Source of the DNA: Bdellovibrionales bacterium | GTDB lineage: Bacteria > Myxococcota > XYA12-FULL-58-9 > SYDY01 | Direction of reading: 5' to 3' | Length of the DNA stretch: 26,769 nucleotides | Assembly (NCBI GenBank): GCA_005801425.1 | Contig: SYDY01000107.1 | Location: 1-26,769 of the forward strand | Shown here: positions 15,993 through 24,046 of the stretch, in pieces | Layout of the letters: each line of letters begins with the position of its first letter | Numbering within the stretch: the first letter of the stretch is position 1 | Notes under the pieces: model-generated | Databases searched by the model: none | What the model was told of the DNA's origin: nothing | Seen by the model: the letters and a program-made list of their open reading frames with translations, nothing else | Program-made: the position numbers and the translations under genes

Positions 15993-17431
15993 ATGCTGAT
16001 GTCGTTTTTCCTCAAAATGCTACCGTCCCTATGGAAAGAAGAATTTTTGTCAACCGACATCTCCATATGGCAAACATTTCCGCCATCGGTTTCGATATGG
16101 ACTACACCATCGCGCGTTACCGACGCCAAGCTGTAGAACGGCTCGCCTATGACATCACCATCAACAAATTAATCCAACGTGGATATCCCGAAGAAATACG
16201 CAAAATACCTTACGATCCACACTTTGTGATCCGTGGACTTATCGTCGATAAACAACTCGGTAATATCATCAAACTGGATCGCCATCGCGAAGTCTGCCGC
16301 GGATTTCATGGTTCAACGAAGTTAAAAACAAACGATATCCGCAATCACTACTTTAAGAAAAAAACCCTATGGGAAGCGACCCGTTTTACGCGCGTAGACA
16401 CGCTGTTTTCTCTCCCAGAGGTCTGCCTTTATGCAAAACTTATTGATTACAGCGACGCCCATGCCGAATTTAAAAAATCTTATTCCGATCTGTTTGAAGA
16501 TACCCGAAGCTGCATTGATGAAGCACATGCAGACGATTCGCTTAAATCTATCGTCAGTTCCAATCTAGAAACTTACCTAGAACGCGATCTGCAACTTCCC
16601 GAAACACTGCACAGACTCCGATGCGCTGGGAAAAAGCTTTTTCTTCTAACCAATTCGCTTTTGCCCTACACCGAAAAAGTCATGACTTACCTTCTTAATA
16701 GTTTTCATGCAGAATATCCTTCATGGCGTGATTATTTTGATATTGTCATGGTGGGTGCACAAAAACCTTCATTTTTTAGCCATTTGGAGCCCTTTGTCGA
16801 AATTGACGACAACAACCAGAACCTTGGCAACATCGTGCGTGTCTTGGAACGTGGACATCTCTATCAAGGCGGCAATTTCACGGATCTCGAAGCGACACTC
16901 GGGATCCATGGCGAGCAAATTCTTTATGTTGGTGACCACATTTATGGTGATATTCTTAGAACAAAAAAAGCTGGCTTTTGGCGAACTGCATTGGTGGTTG
17001 AAGAACTCGAAGATGATATACGCCACACATTAACCCATGCGCCTGTTCTCAGTGAACTCGAAACATTGGCCAAGGAACGCCGCTATCTTGCAACTCTCGC
17101 AGGTTGGCAAACAGAAGAAGCCAATCAACAAATACCCGGTAGCAGCGCGCAGATCCATACGCAAATTGCAGCAGAAGAAACACGCCAGCAAGTTAAACGT
17201 CTCGATGAACAGATGCACCGGCTCGGAGAAGTGATCGATAGAACATACAACAATCGCTGGGGCATGATTTTTAAAGACAAAGGACATACCACCCGCTTTG
17301 GCGAACAAGTGTCCAACTTTGCCTGTGTGTACACCGGACGGGTTTCAAACTTTGGATTCTATGATCCACAACACGAGTACTGGACACCGCCTGATCTCAT
17401 GCCTCATGAACAAGATATTCGGGGGTGGTAA
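15989..17431 (+). CDS. HAD-IG family 5'-nucleotidase
   Basis: Haloacid-dehalogenase phosphatase of 480 residues in the cytosolic purine 5'-nucleotidase (cN-II / HAD-IG) group. The catalytic box GFDMDYTIARYR puts the nucleophile Asp36 and acid/base Asp38 early. LFLLTNSLLPYTEKVMTYLL is motif II, and YVGDHIYGDILRTKKAGFWRT carries the Mg-binding aspartates. The C-terminal part has a coiled-coil-like stretch (EETRQQVKRLDEQMHRLGEV) and the family-type end NRWGMIFKDKGHTTRFGEQV. Substrate (IMP/GMP-like nucleotides) is inferred from the family. The start is TTG, supported by CCGGAG eight bases ahead; the next ATG in frame (16031) has none. TTGA overlaps the stop of the ChaN-like gene, indicating translational coupling. 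Confidence 0.9.
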   Translation: MNADVVFPQNATVPMERRIFVNRHLHMANISAIGFDMDYTIARYRRQAVERLAYDITINKLIQRGYPEEIRKIPYDPHFVIRGLIVDKQLGNIIKLDRHREVCRGFHGSTKLKTNDIRNHYFKKKTLWEATRFTRVDTLFSLPEVCLYAKLIDYSDAHAEFKKSYSDLFEDTRSCIDEAHADDSLKSIVSSNLETYLERDLQLPETLHRLRCAGKKLFLLTNSLLPYTEKVMTYLLNSFHAEYPSWRDYFDIVMVGAQKPSFFSHLEPFVEIDDNNQNLGNIVRVLERGHLYQGGNFTDLEATLGIHGEQILYVGDHIYGDILRTKKAGFWRTALVVEELEDDIRHTLTHAPVLSELETLAKERRYLATLAGWQTEEANQQIPGSSAQIHTQIAAEETRQQVKRLDEQMHRLGEVIDRTYNNRWGMIFKDKGHTTRFGEQVSNFACVYTGRVSNFGFYDPQHEYWTPPDLMPHEQDIRGW

Positions 17432-17481
17432 ATCCCCCACAATTTATGCAGCATCATGTTTTTTAACGTATAATAGGGACT

Positions 17482-18168
17482 ATGATCGCTTTCTTTCGTG
17501 TGGTGTGTTTGTTTGCTTTGGGTATGCTCATTGGCGCATGCGACACGGTAAGCAACACGAGAGATAACCAAAATGGTTTATGCTCTCCTGCATGCTCATT
17601 GGCGCAACAGTGTGTCGAAAACACATGCTATGACGTGTGCACCCGGGATGAGGAGTGCACTGAACGCTATTGCGATACCACACAAAGCGCTTGTTCTGGC
17701 GCATTAAAAGAGCCCGGCGGCAAGGGTTGCGGCTATATCGATACAGACAATGACGGTATTGGTAACCTATGCGACCATTGCGATAAAGCTGATTCATCCG
17801 CAAGCAACGATGACCCCGATGGTGATGGTGTGTATGGCGCGTGCGACGTCTGCGATGGAGACGATGCCATTGTTGATGCCGATGGGGATGGCCTGTGCGC
17901 TGCACGATGCTCTGCAAATCAAATAACAGACGGTGCTTATGTATTGGGTGTGTGTTTGCCTGATTGCAGCGTAACATTACCATCGTGGTGGACGGGCGAT
18001 TGTTTTCCATCAAGCGCCGAGAGTGTCACCAGTGAACAAGACACATGCATTTACGCCAATGCAAATAGCAGCATTGATGGCGATGACGATACGTTCCCAA
18101 TGGTTGCGATGTATGTCCCTTGGCCGACGATTCAGAGGAGGATGCGGATCATGATGGTTTATGTATGA
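17482..18168 (+). CDS. Cys-rich TSP3-type lipoprotein, N-terminal part (frame broken)
   Basis: First piece of a large surface lipoprotein. The signal peptide MIAFFRVVCLFALGMLIGAC has lipobox LIGAC with the cysteine at residue 20. A cysteine-rich module (CSPACSLAQQCVENTCYDVC, CTRDEECTERYC) is followed by Asp-rich, calcium-binding-like thrombospondin type 3 repeats: DTDNDGIGNLCDHC, DPDGDGVYGACDVC, DADGDGLC. The reading frame then degrades: after IDGDDD it reads TFPMVAMYVPWPTIQRR and stops at 18168. The other frame across the same bases continues the repeat as PNGCDVCPLADDSEEDADHDGLC. A single base missing near 18087-18100 explains both. With that base restored the product would be about 875 residues ending at 20108. 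A TATAAT lies only eight bases before the ATG. The gene follows the nucleotidase by 50 bases. Confidence 0.75.
   Translation: MIAFFRVVCLFALGMLIGACDTVSNTRDNQNGLCSPACSLAQQCVENTCYDVCTRDEECTERYCDTTQSACSGALKEPGGKGCGYIDTDNDGIGNLCDHCDKADSSASNDDPDGDGVYGACDVCDGDDAIVDADGDGLCAARCSANQITDGAYVLGVCLPDCSVTLPSWWTGDCFPSSAESVTSEQDTCIYANANSSIDGDDDTFPMVAMYVPWPTIQRRMRIMMVYV
18087..18100 (+). other. Probable one-base deletion (frameshift) in the lipoprotein gene
   Basis: Upstream bases make sense in the frame of 17482 up to the DGDDD codons. From about 18096 on, the frame of 18120 gives PNGCDVC, a standard continuation of a TSP3 repeat, and that frame has a stop at 18084-18086 just before. Adding one base in the ACGTTCCCAA stretch joins the two. 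It may be a sequencing or assembly slip next to CCC, a real mutation, or phase variation. Confidence 0.7.
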
Positions 18169-20108
18169 CACCACCACCACCGAATCCTAATACTTTTACG
18201 GGATGGGGCGGCCAAGACAACTGTCCAGCGGGTAATGACTTTCACGATGCAGATCACGATACCGTGGCCGATGCATGTGATGCATGTCCGGGTGATGATC
18301 GCATCTTTGATGAAGATCGCGATAGCACCTGCTCTGAGTGTACTTCCCCTCAAAATACAACAGGACGAACATGCGAACCGGATCCGTGTCCAACGCAACC
18401 CAACACCATCCAAAATAATTCTGGATTTTGCTGCAATGCCGTGGCCATCGACGAACCCGACACTTTTAAAGTGGGTTACAACGAGAACACATCGACGGAT
18501 GACACATGCACGGGAGCCGTGGTGGGTGGCGATTTGAACTGCGACGGTGTGGATGGTGAAAAAGCAAAGGCGATTTATGTGCGTTGCGCCAGTGATGGCA
18601 GTGAAAATTCACAAGCTGGCAATGGATCATTTGAAAACCCATTTCAAGCATTACAAAACGCTATCAATTGTGGGCTAACTTCTGGCTGTAACGTCCCCAA
18701 CTCAAGCAAGAAATTTATTTATGTCACCGCGGCCAATAGCAGCACACCATGCATATACAGTGCGTTTAAGCTGGATAACGCATCCAACTTGCCTATGTAC
18801 GGCGGATTTTCCGACGATTTTTCAACCCGTGGTCCTACCTTGTCAAAAGTGCTTGGAAAAACAAACACACCATCACCTGCACTTTACATCGACATTGCCA
18901 GTGATCCCACTTCACCCCTTGTGATCAGTGGTTTTCGTTTTGAAACAGGTGCTGCAACGAACGATAATCCCACGACAATCGGTGCTTATTTAAAAAATAC
19001 GCAAGCCAATGTGGTGATCCGTAATAATGTATTCGTAGCAAAGGCTGCTTATACGGGAGTCGCGGGTGTGAAGGGAGGCGACGGAAGAACGGGGTGTACC
19101 GGTGCAGATGGACGCTATCATCAGGATATTGATGGGGCAGGACAGGTAAATAACACAACAGGAACACCCCCAAGCGGCGGTTCGCGATGCGCTACCGACA
19201 ACTATGGCGGCAAAGCAAATGCTTCGGGCGCAGCTTCCAGCGATTATACGTATGGTGGAAGCAGCAGCAGCGCTCCAAACGGCAGTGCTGGCACATTGCT
19301 AGGCCATTGCGTTCGAGAAGACGGCAAACCTGGCAGCGCATACTTGACGTCTGCGATTGGTGGAAATGCCTCTACAGCATGGTGTGATTCTGGCGATCCG
19401 TGGATCTGCCAAAGCAAAGGAAGCAATGGAGCTAATGGGATCAGCGGCGGCCACGGCGGCGGAGGCAGTGGAATGAATTGCAGGAGTGATTCGGCTGCAG
19501 GTGGCGCTGGAGGCGGAGGTGGAGAAAACGGCAAGGGCGGATCTGGAGGAACAAGCGGTGGTTCGAGCATTGCAGTGCTTTACTATGTCGGGGCTGGTGG
19601 ATTGGTGCCAATTTGCAATGTCTATGTTTCTCTTGGAGGATCCGCGGGTCAAGTCGGCGGAGCGGGCGGTAATGGAGGAAATGGATCCCGTGGAGGGAAC
19701 GCCGTAGGCTATGACACAGCAGACTTTGCGCCTTCGGAAAGTGGAGCTGCTGGTGGTTCTGGTGCTGGCGGAGGTGGTGGAGGTGGTGGAGGAGGTGGCA
19801 ATGGTGGTCACAGTCTTTGCCTTCTGGGTGCGCAACGAACAGAGTCTATTTGGATTGACTCGGGAAAATGTCTTCGCCCACAATCAGGAGCAACAAAGGG
19901 TACTGGCGGAAATCCCGGTACGGGAGGTGCTGGCGGCGGTGCCGCTTCTATTTCAGCCTCTGGTGGTGTTTCAAATCCAGGAGGAGGCCCCATAGGCCCC
20001 GCAGGCGTTGCAGGCCTCAAAGGTCAAGACGGAAGAGATGGTATCGCCGGAGGAAGCTGTATCATGGGATCTGATGGCGTAATCGATACAACCAAGTGCA
20101 ATAATTAA
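18120..20108 (+). CDS. TSP3/beta-helix-like/glycine-rich surface protein, C-terminal part
   Basis: Second piece of the split lipoprotein gene, open for 662 codons. It begins within a TSP3-type repeat and has no ribosome-binding site or signal peptide of its own, so an independent start is unlikely. Asp/Cys repeats (HDADHDTVADACDACPGDD) lead to a domain with IYVRCASDGS, GNGSFENPFQALQNAI and YGGFSDDFSTRGP. That resembles DUF1565/parallel beta-helix proteins of myxobacteria, with LVISGFRFET and NVVIRNNVFVAK as helix-coil rungs. From about 19050 on it turns into glycine-rich, collagen-like sequence (GVKGGDGRTGCTGADG, eleven consecutive Gly codons at 19767-19799, and GPIGPAGVAGLKGQDGRDG). Similar proteins are often called PE-PGRS in databases; surface display or adhesion is a guess. 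The stop overlaps the convergent enolase stop. Confidence 0.75.
   Translation: MADDSEEDADHDGLCMTPPPPNPNTFTGWGGQDNCPAGNDFHDADHDTVADACDACPGDDRIFDEDRDSTCSECTSPQNTTGRTCEPDPCPTQPNTIQNNSGFCCNAVAIDEPDTFKVGYNENTSTDDTCTGAVVGGDLNCDGVDGEKAKAIYVRCASDGSENSQAGNGSFENPFQALQNAINCGLTSGCNVPNSSKKFIYVTAANSSTPCIYSAFKLDNASNLPMYGGFSDDFSTRGPTLSKVLGKTNTPSPALYIDIASDPTSPLVISGFRFETGAATNDNPTTIGAYLKNTQANVVIRNNVFVAKAAYTGVAGVKGGDGRTGCTGADGRYHQDIDGAGQVNNTTGTPPSGGSRCATDNYGGKANASGAASSDYTYGGSSSSAPNGSAGTLLGHCVREDGKPGSAYLTSAIGGNASTAWCDSGDPWICQSKGSNGANGISGGHGGGGSGMNCRSDSAAGGAGGGGGENGKGGSGGTSGGSSIAVLYYVGAGGLVPICNVYVSLGGSAGQVGGAGGNGGNGSRGGNAVGYDTADFAPSESGAAGGSGAGGGGGGGGGGGNGGHSLCLLGAQRTESIWIDSGKCLRPQSGATKGTGGNPGTGGAGGGAASISASGGVSNPGGGPIGPAGVAGLKGQDGRDGIAGGSCIMGSDGVIDTTKCNN
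19767..19799 (+). repeat. Run of eleven glycine codons (GGN tract)
   Basis: Eleven GGN codons in a row form a poly-glycine track in the glycine-rich region, made of alternating GGA/GGT/GGC. Such tracts are prone to slippage and to assembly error. Confidence 0.85.
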
Positions 20109-21409
20109 TCTTGCTCCAATGCAATCATTCGCAAATACTTCACACGCCGCACCCATGCATCTGGATCGGTAAAGTCACCCACAGGCTGTGGATCGCCTGT
20201 TTTGAGGCCAAATGCACCGGTTCCAAATGCCAGATCTGCGATACTATCGTCCAATGTTTCACCCGAGCGATGGGATACAATGCATTTCATGCCTGCATCA
20301 TGGGCATGCTTCATCACATCAAGGGTACCTTGCACCGTACCGTTTTGATTCACTTTAATCAAAATGCCCGTGGCTGCTTTTGTTTCGATACCACGTAATA
20401 GACGCGGAAATTGGGTCACGAACAAATCATCGCCAATGGTCGTCACTTTGCGCTTGGACATTTCTTCCGTAAGCACAGGCCAACCTTCCCAATCATTTTC
20501 AGCAAGGCCATCTTCCACAGACAGCAACATGCCAGGATACGCATCAACCAAGCCTACAAGATACGCAATCATATCTTCGGTTGAAAGCGTCTGCCCTTGC
20601 ACGCGGTAAAAACCCGTATTCGCATCGTAGAAAGAACTTGCTGCAACGTCCAAAGCAAGCTTTACATCATGCCCCGGCGTGTATCCCGCTTTATTAATCG
20701 CATCGAAAACGAGTGCAAAAGCGGCTTTGCTATCACCAAGACCACGAACAGAAAATCCAGCCTCATCGGCCCTTGTCACTTTGTCTGCACCAAACTTCTT
20801 TTCTAATATTTTCTTTAAGTGCCCATCGATACGATCACCCATGGCCAGGGCTTGCTCGTACGTTGAAGCGGTCATAGGAACGACCATGATCTCTTGGATA
20901 TCAATGCGGTCTTGCCCCAAGCATTCACCCTCTTTAAGTGCATGCAATCCACCATTGAAAATATTCATCATAAAGAGGACATGACCCTCATTGCCTGCCT
21001 CGCTGTTGGCACGCATATAAAGCGCAAGTTGTTGGCCATGCAGCGCCGCCGCAAGCTGCCACAACGCACGCGACACGGGCAATGCTGCATTGGCACCCAA
21101 TGTACGAAAATTGGGGCCACTCTTTTCTGCAATAAGACGATCCAAACGTTCAACATATTCATGGGTCATCAAATCAAGACCCGCTTCACGCAATGCAGGA
21201 AGAATAATTTGATTGATATTATCGATCGCCTGCGAAACAGGTACCGTCGCCGCTTCATCTTCACCCTTGGAAGCACCAGCCGGAACATCACCCGAACCTT
21301 CCATATCCCCCAGGCGTAGCGTGCAGCGCACCGTAGGACGTCCACGCGAATCATCAATGGCATAAACATCCGCTATAAGTTCACTCGAATTGGTCACAGA
21401 ACGCAGCAT
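20105..21409 (-). CDS. Divergent enolase (phosphopyruvate hydratase-like)
   Basis: Enolase-superfamily protein of 434 residues, expected to interconvert 2-phosphoglycerate and phosphoenolpyruvate. Expected catalytic and metal residues are kept: loop Ser47 in PAGASKG, His156 (FNGGLHA), Glu173 (DIQE), Glu216 (ADEAGF), Asp254 (ALDVAAS), Glu299 (SVEDG), Asp327 (TIGDDLF), Lys352 (LIKVNQNG), His380-Arg-Ser (SHRSGET) and Lys403 (GLKTG). It differs from ordinary enolase in several places. About ten extra residues follow NGGLHA, the DEGGF motif is DEAGF, the start is DDSRGRPTV instead of LDSRGNPTV, and the C-terminus lacks the full RSER..KYN block. Activity looks possible; specificity may have shifted. 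GGAGG five bases ahead fixes the ATG; an open extension upstream was rejected. It lies 64 bases after the TPR-like lipoprotein gene. Confidence 0.85.
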   Translation of the reverse strand: MLRSVTNSSELIADVYAIDDSRGRPTVRCTLRLGDMEGSGDVPAGASKGEDEAATVPVSQAIDNINQIILPALREAGLDLMTHEYVERLDRLIAEKSGPNFRTLGANAALPVSRALWQLAAALHGQQLALYMRANSEAGNEGHVLFMMNIFNGGLHALKEGECLGQDRIDIQEIMVVPMTASTYEQALAMGDRIDGHLKKILEKKFGADKVTRADEAGFSVRGLGDSKAAFALVFDAINKAGYTPGHDVKLALDVAASSFYDANTGFYRVQGQTLSTEDMIAYLVGLVDAYPGMLLSVEDGLAENDWEGWPVLTEEMSKRKVTTIGDDLFVTQFPRLLRGIETKAATGILIKVNQNGTVQGTLDVMKHAHDAGMKCIVSHRSGETLDDSIADLAFGTGAFGLKTGDPQPVGDFTDPDAWVRRVKYLRMIALEQD

Positions 21410-21473
21410 CGTGTCCTCCGCTTCGGGCGCAGCATACAAAATCCAAAGACCCATTGGCAAATCGAAATGAGAA

Positions 21474-23009
21474 TTAAGGCGACAAACGACGCGGGCTCAC
21501 CAAATATTGAACTGCCTCATCGGGTCCCATGCCATATCGGTTCTTGAAATAGGAACGCGATCCAGGATCAAGCGTCACCCCACCCGCCACCGCACGTACC
21601 AGCGTATCATCTGCTTGTAAGAATGTATCGATCGATGCAGGAACAGCCGCATCACGCACACGTGCCTCAACAAAGTGCTCTTGGGCAGCTAGAATTTGTG
21701 CTCGAACTTCTGTGCTTAAGTCATCAAGCACCGACTGCCACAGATTTTTCGCATCAAGAATACCACCGCGATTGGCCGGAACAAGCACCGTACCATCTGC
21801 CATCACTGCATCATGCTCCGATGCTTCCACATAACGCTTCGCCACAAAAGGCTGATCTGTCACTAATTTTTGATCACCCATGGTGACAGAAACCATACCT
21901 CGGATCATCGCACCACGCTGGATCCAGTCACGGGCATAGGGGAAGCTCCCTGCCTCGTTGGGTCCTGGCTTCGGCCTATCAATTTGCCGCGTGGTTTGAA
22001 CCCATGTCCTACGCTTTACAGGCGTTTCATGACGTTTTTCTTCGATCCACTCGCGGCATCGGCGCTCTTCACCAGGACGAGGTGCACAATCACGATGGGC
22101 GATTTTTTCGATCTTCACATCAACATCATCGATTTCACGAAATTCAACATCAGGTACTGTTATTTTGACAATATCTACACGTGCAGCATCACCACGTGTG
22201 GCATAAAATATTTCCGTTTCGGTACGATCCGTCCGATCACTGGCATCAATCTGAAGCGTCACTTTGATCGGCATATTAAGAGGACATGCGTTGCCTATTT
22301 TCGATGAAAGCACCGCAGTAAGTTCATCGCAGTCCTTGCATGAGCCCTTCACCACAAGTTGCGGCCCTTGCTTGCAGTGCGCATCACGTATTGCCAACCA
22401 TGCAGCCTCCACGGTATCGTGGGATGTATCGGCATCGCCCACCGCATATGCAAGCGCCGTATGCAACGCAGAAACTCCCGGCAATCCTTTGATACGCGCT
22501 TGCTGCGATCTTTCACGATGCATGGCACCCAAACGTTGACTCAAACCTGCAAACCACGACTCGCTCTCAGAACCGGCCCCAACCGACAGTGCAAGCTGCA
22601 TTGCTTCTACACTGCGTCCCCGATCCACAAGCCCGGCAATCATCCCTTGGATTTTCGATTGCACATCCGTCGTCACCTTCTGCACATTTCCGCGTCGATC
22701 AAAATCGTCCAACGACAGGGGAACATCACGCAAGACCTGTAAGCCTTGCACAGCATCGCTGTAACGTTCTTCGCGCAATGCCGTTTGGATCCGACCAACC
22801 AGAACATCGGCCCATGCGGCACGGGCACGCTCTAGGCTTTTACGCGCTGCTTCGTCCTGTGGATGCTCACGCAAAGCAAGTTCAAAGCTTTGCGCCGACT
22901 TATCGTATTGCCCCGAGGCATATTCGGCGTTTCCGCGTTTGACGAGGGCAGTTGTTTGGCAAGCGGCCATAGAAAATGCGATACAAAAAAATGCAGAAAC
23001 ACGTTTCAC
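21474..23009 (-). CDS. TPR-like lipoprotein of unknown function
   Basis: Predicted lipoprotein of 511 residues. The signal peptide MKRVSAFFCIAFSMAAC has a lipobox MAAC with the cysteine at residue 17. Residues about 20-75 look like a tetratricopeptide repeat (GNAEYASGQYDKSAQSFELA, then a second helix), usually a protein-protein interaction surface. The rest is unfamiliar: a helical middle, a cysteine group C212, C224, C227 and C242 (with CKDC as a CxxC), and a beta-rich region with DVKIEKIAHRDCAPRPGEER and an RRTWVQTTRQ segment. The C-terminal 100 residues are again helical, ending DPGSRSYFKNRYGMGPDEAV. The start is GTG, well supported by GGGGGAGG. A probable promoter lies at 23043-23071. It lies between trxB and the enolase on the same strand; a redox link to TrxB is only inference. 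Confidence 0.8.
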   Translation of the reverse strand: MKRVSAFFCIAFSMAACQTTALVKRGNAEYASGQYDKSAQSFELALREHPQDEAARKSLERARAAWADVLVGRIQTALREERYSDAVQGLQVLRDVPLSLDDFDRRGNVQKVTTDVQSKIQGMIAGLVDRGRSVEAMQLALSVGAGSESESWFAGLSQRLGAMHRERSQQARIKGLPGVSALHTALAYAVGDADTSHDTVEAAWLAIRDAHCKQGPQLVVKGSCKDCDELTAVLSSKIGNACPLNMPIKVTLQIDASDRTDRTETEIFYATRGDAARVDIVKITVPDVEFREIDDVDVKIEKIAHRDCAPRPGEERRCREWIEEKRHETPVKRRTWVQTTRQIDRPKPGPNEAGSFPYARDWIQRGAMIRGMVSVTMGDQKLVTDQPFVAKRYVEASEHDAVMADGTVLVPANRGGILDAKNLWQSVLDDLSTEVRAQILAAQEHFVEARVRDAAVPASIDTFLQADDTLVRAVAGGVTLDPGSRSYFKNRYGMGPDEAVQYLVSPRRLSP

Positions 23010-23042
23010 ACTGCCCTCCCCCGAGAGTTCACTATGATTGTG

Positions 23043-23071
23043 ATATGAGCTGAGCCTGCACGATCTGTCAA
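23043..23071 (-). promoter_or_regulatory. Possible promoter of the lipoprotein-enolase pair
   Basis: Minus strand: perfect TTGACA (23066-23071), 17-base spacer, TCATAT (23043-23048, 3/6). Located just after the trxB stop and ahead of the GTG start, so the lipoprotein and enolase genes may have their own transcript besides any read-through from trxB. Confidence 0.4.
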
Positions 23072-23081
23072 TCAGCCATGA

Positions 23082-24026
23082 CTAGCCATGTTCGGCCAAC
23101 CAACGCTCTGCATCGATGGCCGCTTGGCAACCACTGCCTGCCGCAGTGACGGCTTGTCGATAGACATGATCCTGCACGTCGCCACAGGCAAACACACCCT
23201 CAATAAGGGTGCGGCTGCTCTTGCCTTCGGTAAGGATATAGCCTGCCGGGTCCAGCTTCAAAACATCGGCAAACAAACCACTGTTGGGCGTATGACCAAT
23301 GGCCACAAACACACCCGAAACCGCGATTTCCTCGCGTGCACCGGTTTCTGTGTTCAACAATCGCACGCCGCTTACCGACGTGTCGCCCAAAACTTCATCG
23401 ATGGCAAAAGGTGTTTTGATTTCAATTTTCGGATTGCTTCGGCAGCGCTCAAGCATGATCCGCGATGATCGAAATTCATTGCGTCGATGCACAAGGCTTA
23501 CTTTACTCGCAAAGCGCGTAAGAAATGTGGCCTCTTCCATGGCCGTGTCACCACCGCCCACGACCACGAGATGCTTGTCGCGAAAAATGGGCAATGCACC
23601 ATCGCATGTCGCGCAAGCTGACACCCCGCGATTAAACAAACGCTGCTCACTTGGCAAACCGAGCATACGTGCCGATGCCCCCGTCGCAATAATAATTGCT
23701 TTCGCAAAATATTCTTTGCCTTCGGAAATAACTTTAAACGGACGCTTGCTAAAATCTACAGACTCCACATCTTGCGTAAGGATCTTCGTTCCAAAACGCT
23801 CCGATTGAGCACGCATTTTTACCATAAGTTCAGGGCCGGACACCCCTTCAGGAAACCCTGGATAGTTCTCAACCTCAGTGGTGATCATAAGCTGACCACC
23901 AGGCAAACCACCGGCCATAAATCCTTCAAACATCAGGGGCTTAAGCTCTGCACGTGCAGCATACACCGCTGCTGTATGGCCTGCAGGACCTGAACCAATG
24001 ATAATAATATTTTCAATGTCAGACAT
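23082..24026 (-). CDS. trxB: Thioredoxin reductase
   Basis: FAD- and NADPH-dependent flavoenzyme that reduces thioredoxin in the cytoplasm. The 314-residue length is typical. Motifs in order: FAD loop [15 protein letters not shown] (11-25), [15 protein letters not shown], redox disulfide CATC (C138, C141) in [11 protein letters not shown], the NADPH loop [11 protein letters not shown] (156-166), HRRNEFR and the second FAD motif [22 protein letters not shown]. Start supported by AGGAGA eight bases ahead. It begins 20 bases after the unknown gene at 24047, so it is probably in one transcript with that gene and metH. Confidence 0.97.
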   Translation of the reverse strand: MSDIENIIIIGSGPAGHTAAVYAARAELKPLMFEGFMAGGLPGGQLMITTEVENYPGFPEGVSGPELMVKMRAQSERFGTKILTQDVESVDFSKRPFKVISEGKEYFAKAIIIATGASARMLGLPSEQRLFNRGVSACATCDGALPIFRDKHLVVVGGGDTAMEEATFLTRFASKVSLVHRRNEFRSSRIMLERCRSNPKIEIKTPFAIDEVLGDTSVSGVRLLNTETGAREEIAVSGVFVAIGHTPNSGLFADVLKLDPAGYILTEGKSSRTLIEGVFACGDVQDHVYRQAVTAAGSGCQAAIDAERWLAEHG

Positions 24027-24046
24027 GGCGATCTCCTATTACTGTT

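Noticed and set aside
17421-17464. GGGGG/CCCCC hairpin over the nucleotidase stop, with a later T-run
   Set aside because: Five-bp stem with an 8-base loop, overlapping the stop codon, and the T-run is about 20 bases away, so it is not a convincing terminator.
18120-18168. Treating the second lipoprotein frame as an independent gene with a TTG start
   Set aside because: There is no Shine-Dalgarno or signal peptide and the protein would start in the middle of a TSP3 repeat; a frameshift explains it better.
19299-19883. A 194-codon minus-strand open frame opposite the glycine-rich region
   Set aside because: Its Ser/Thr/Ala-rich content is the reverse reading of GGN codon repeats; no start signal and no family likeness.
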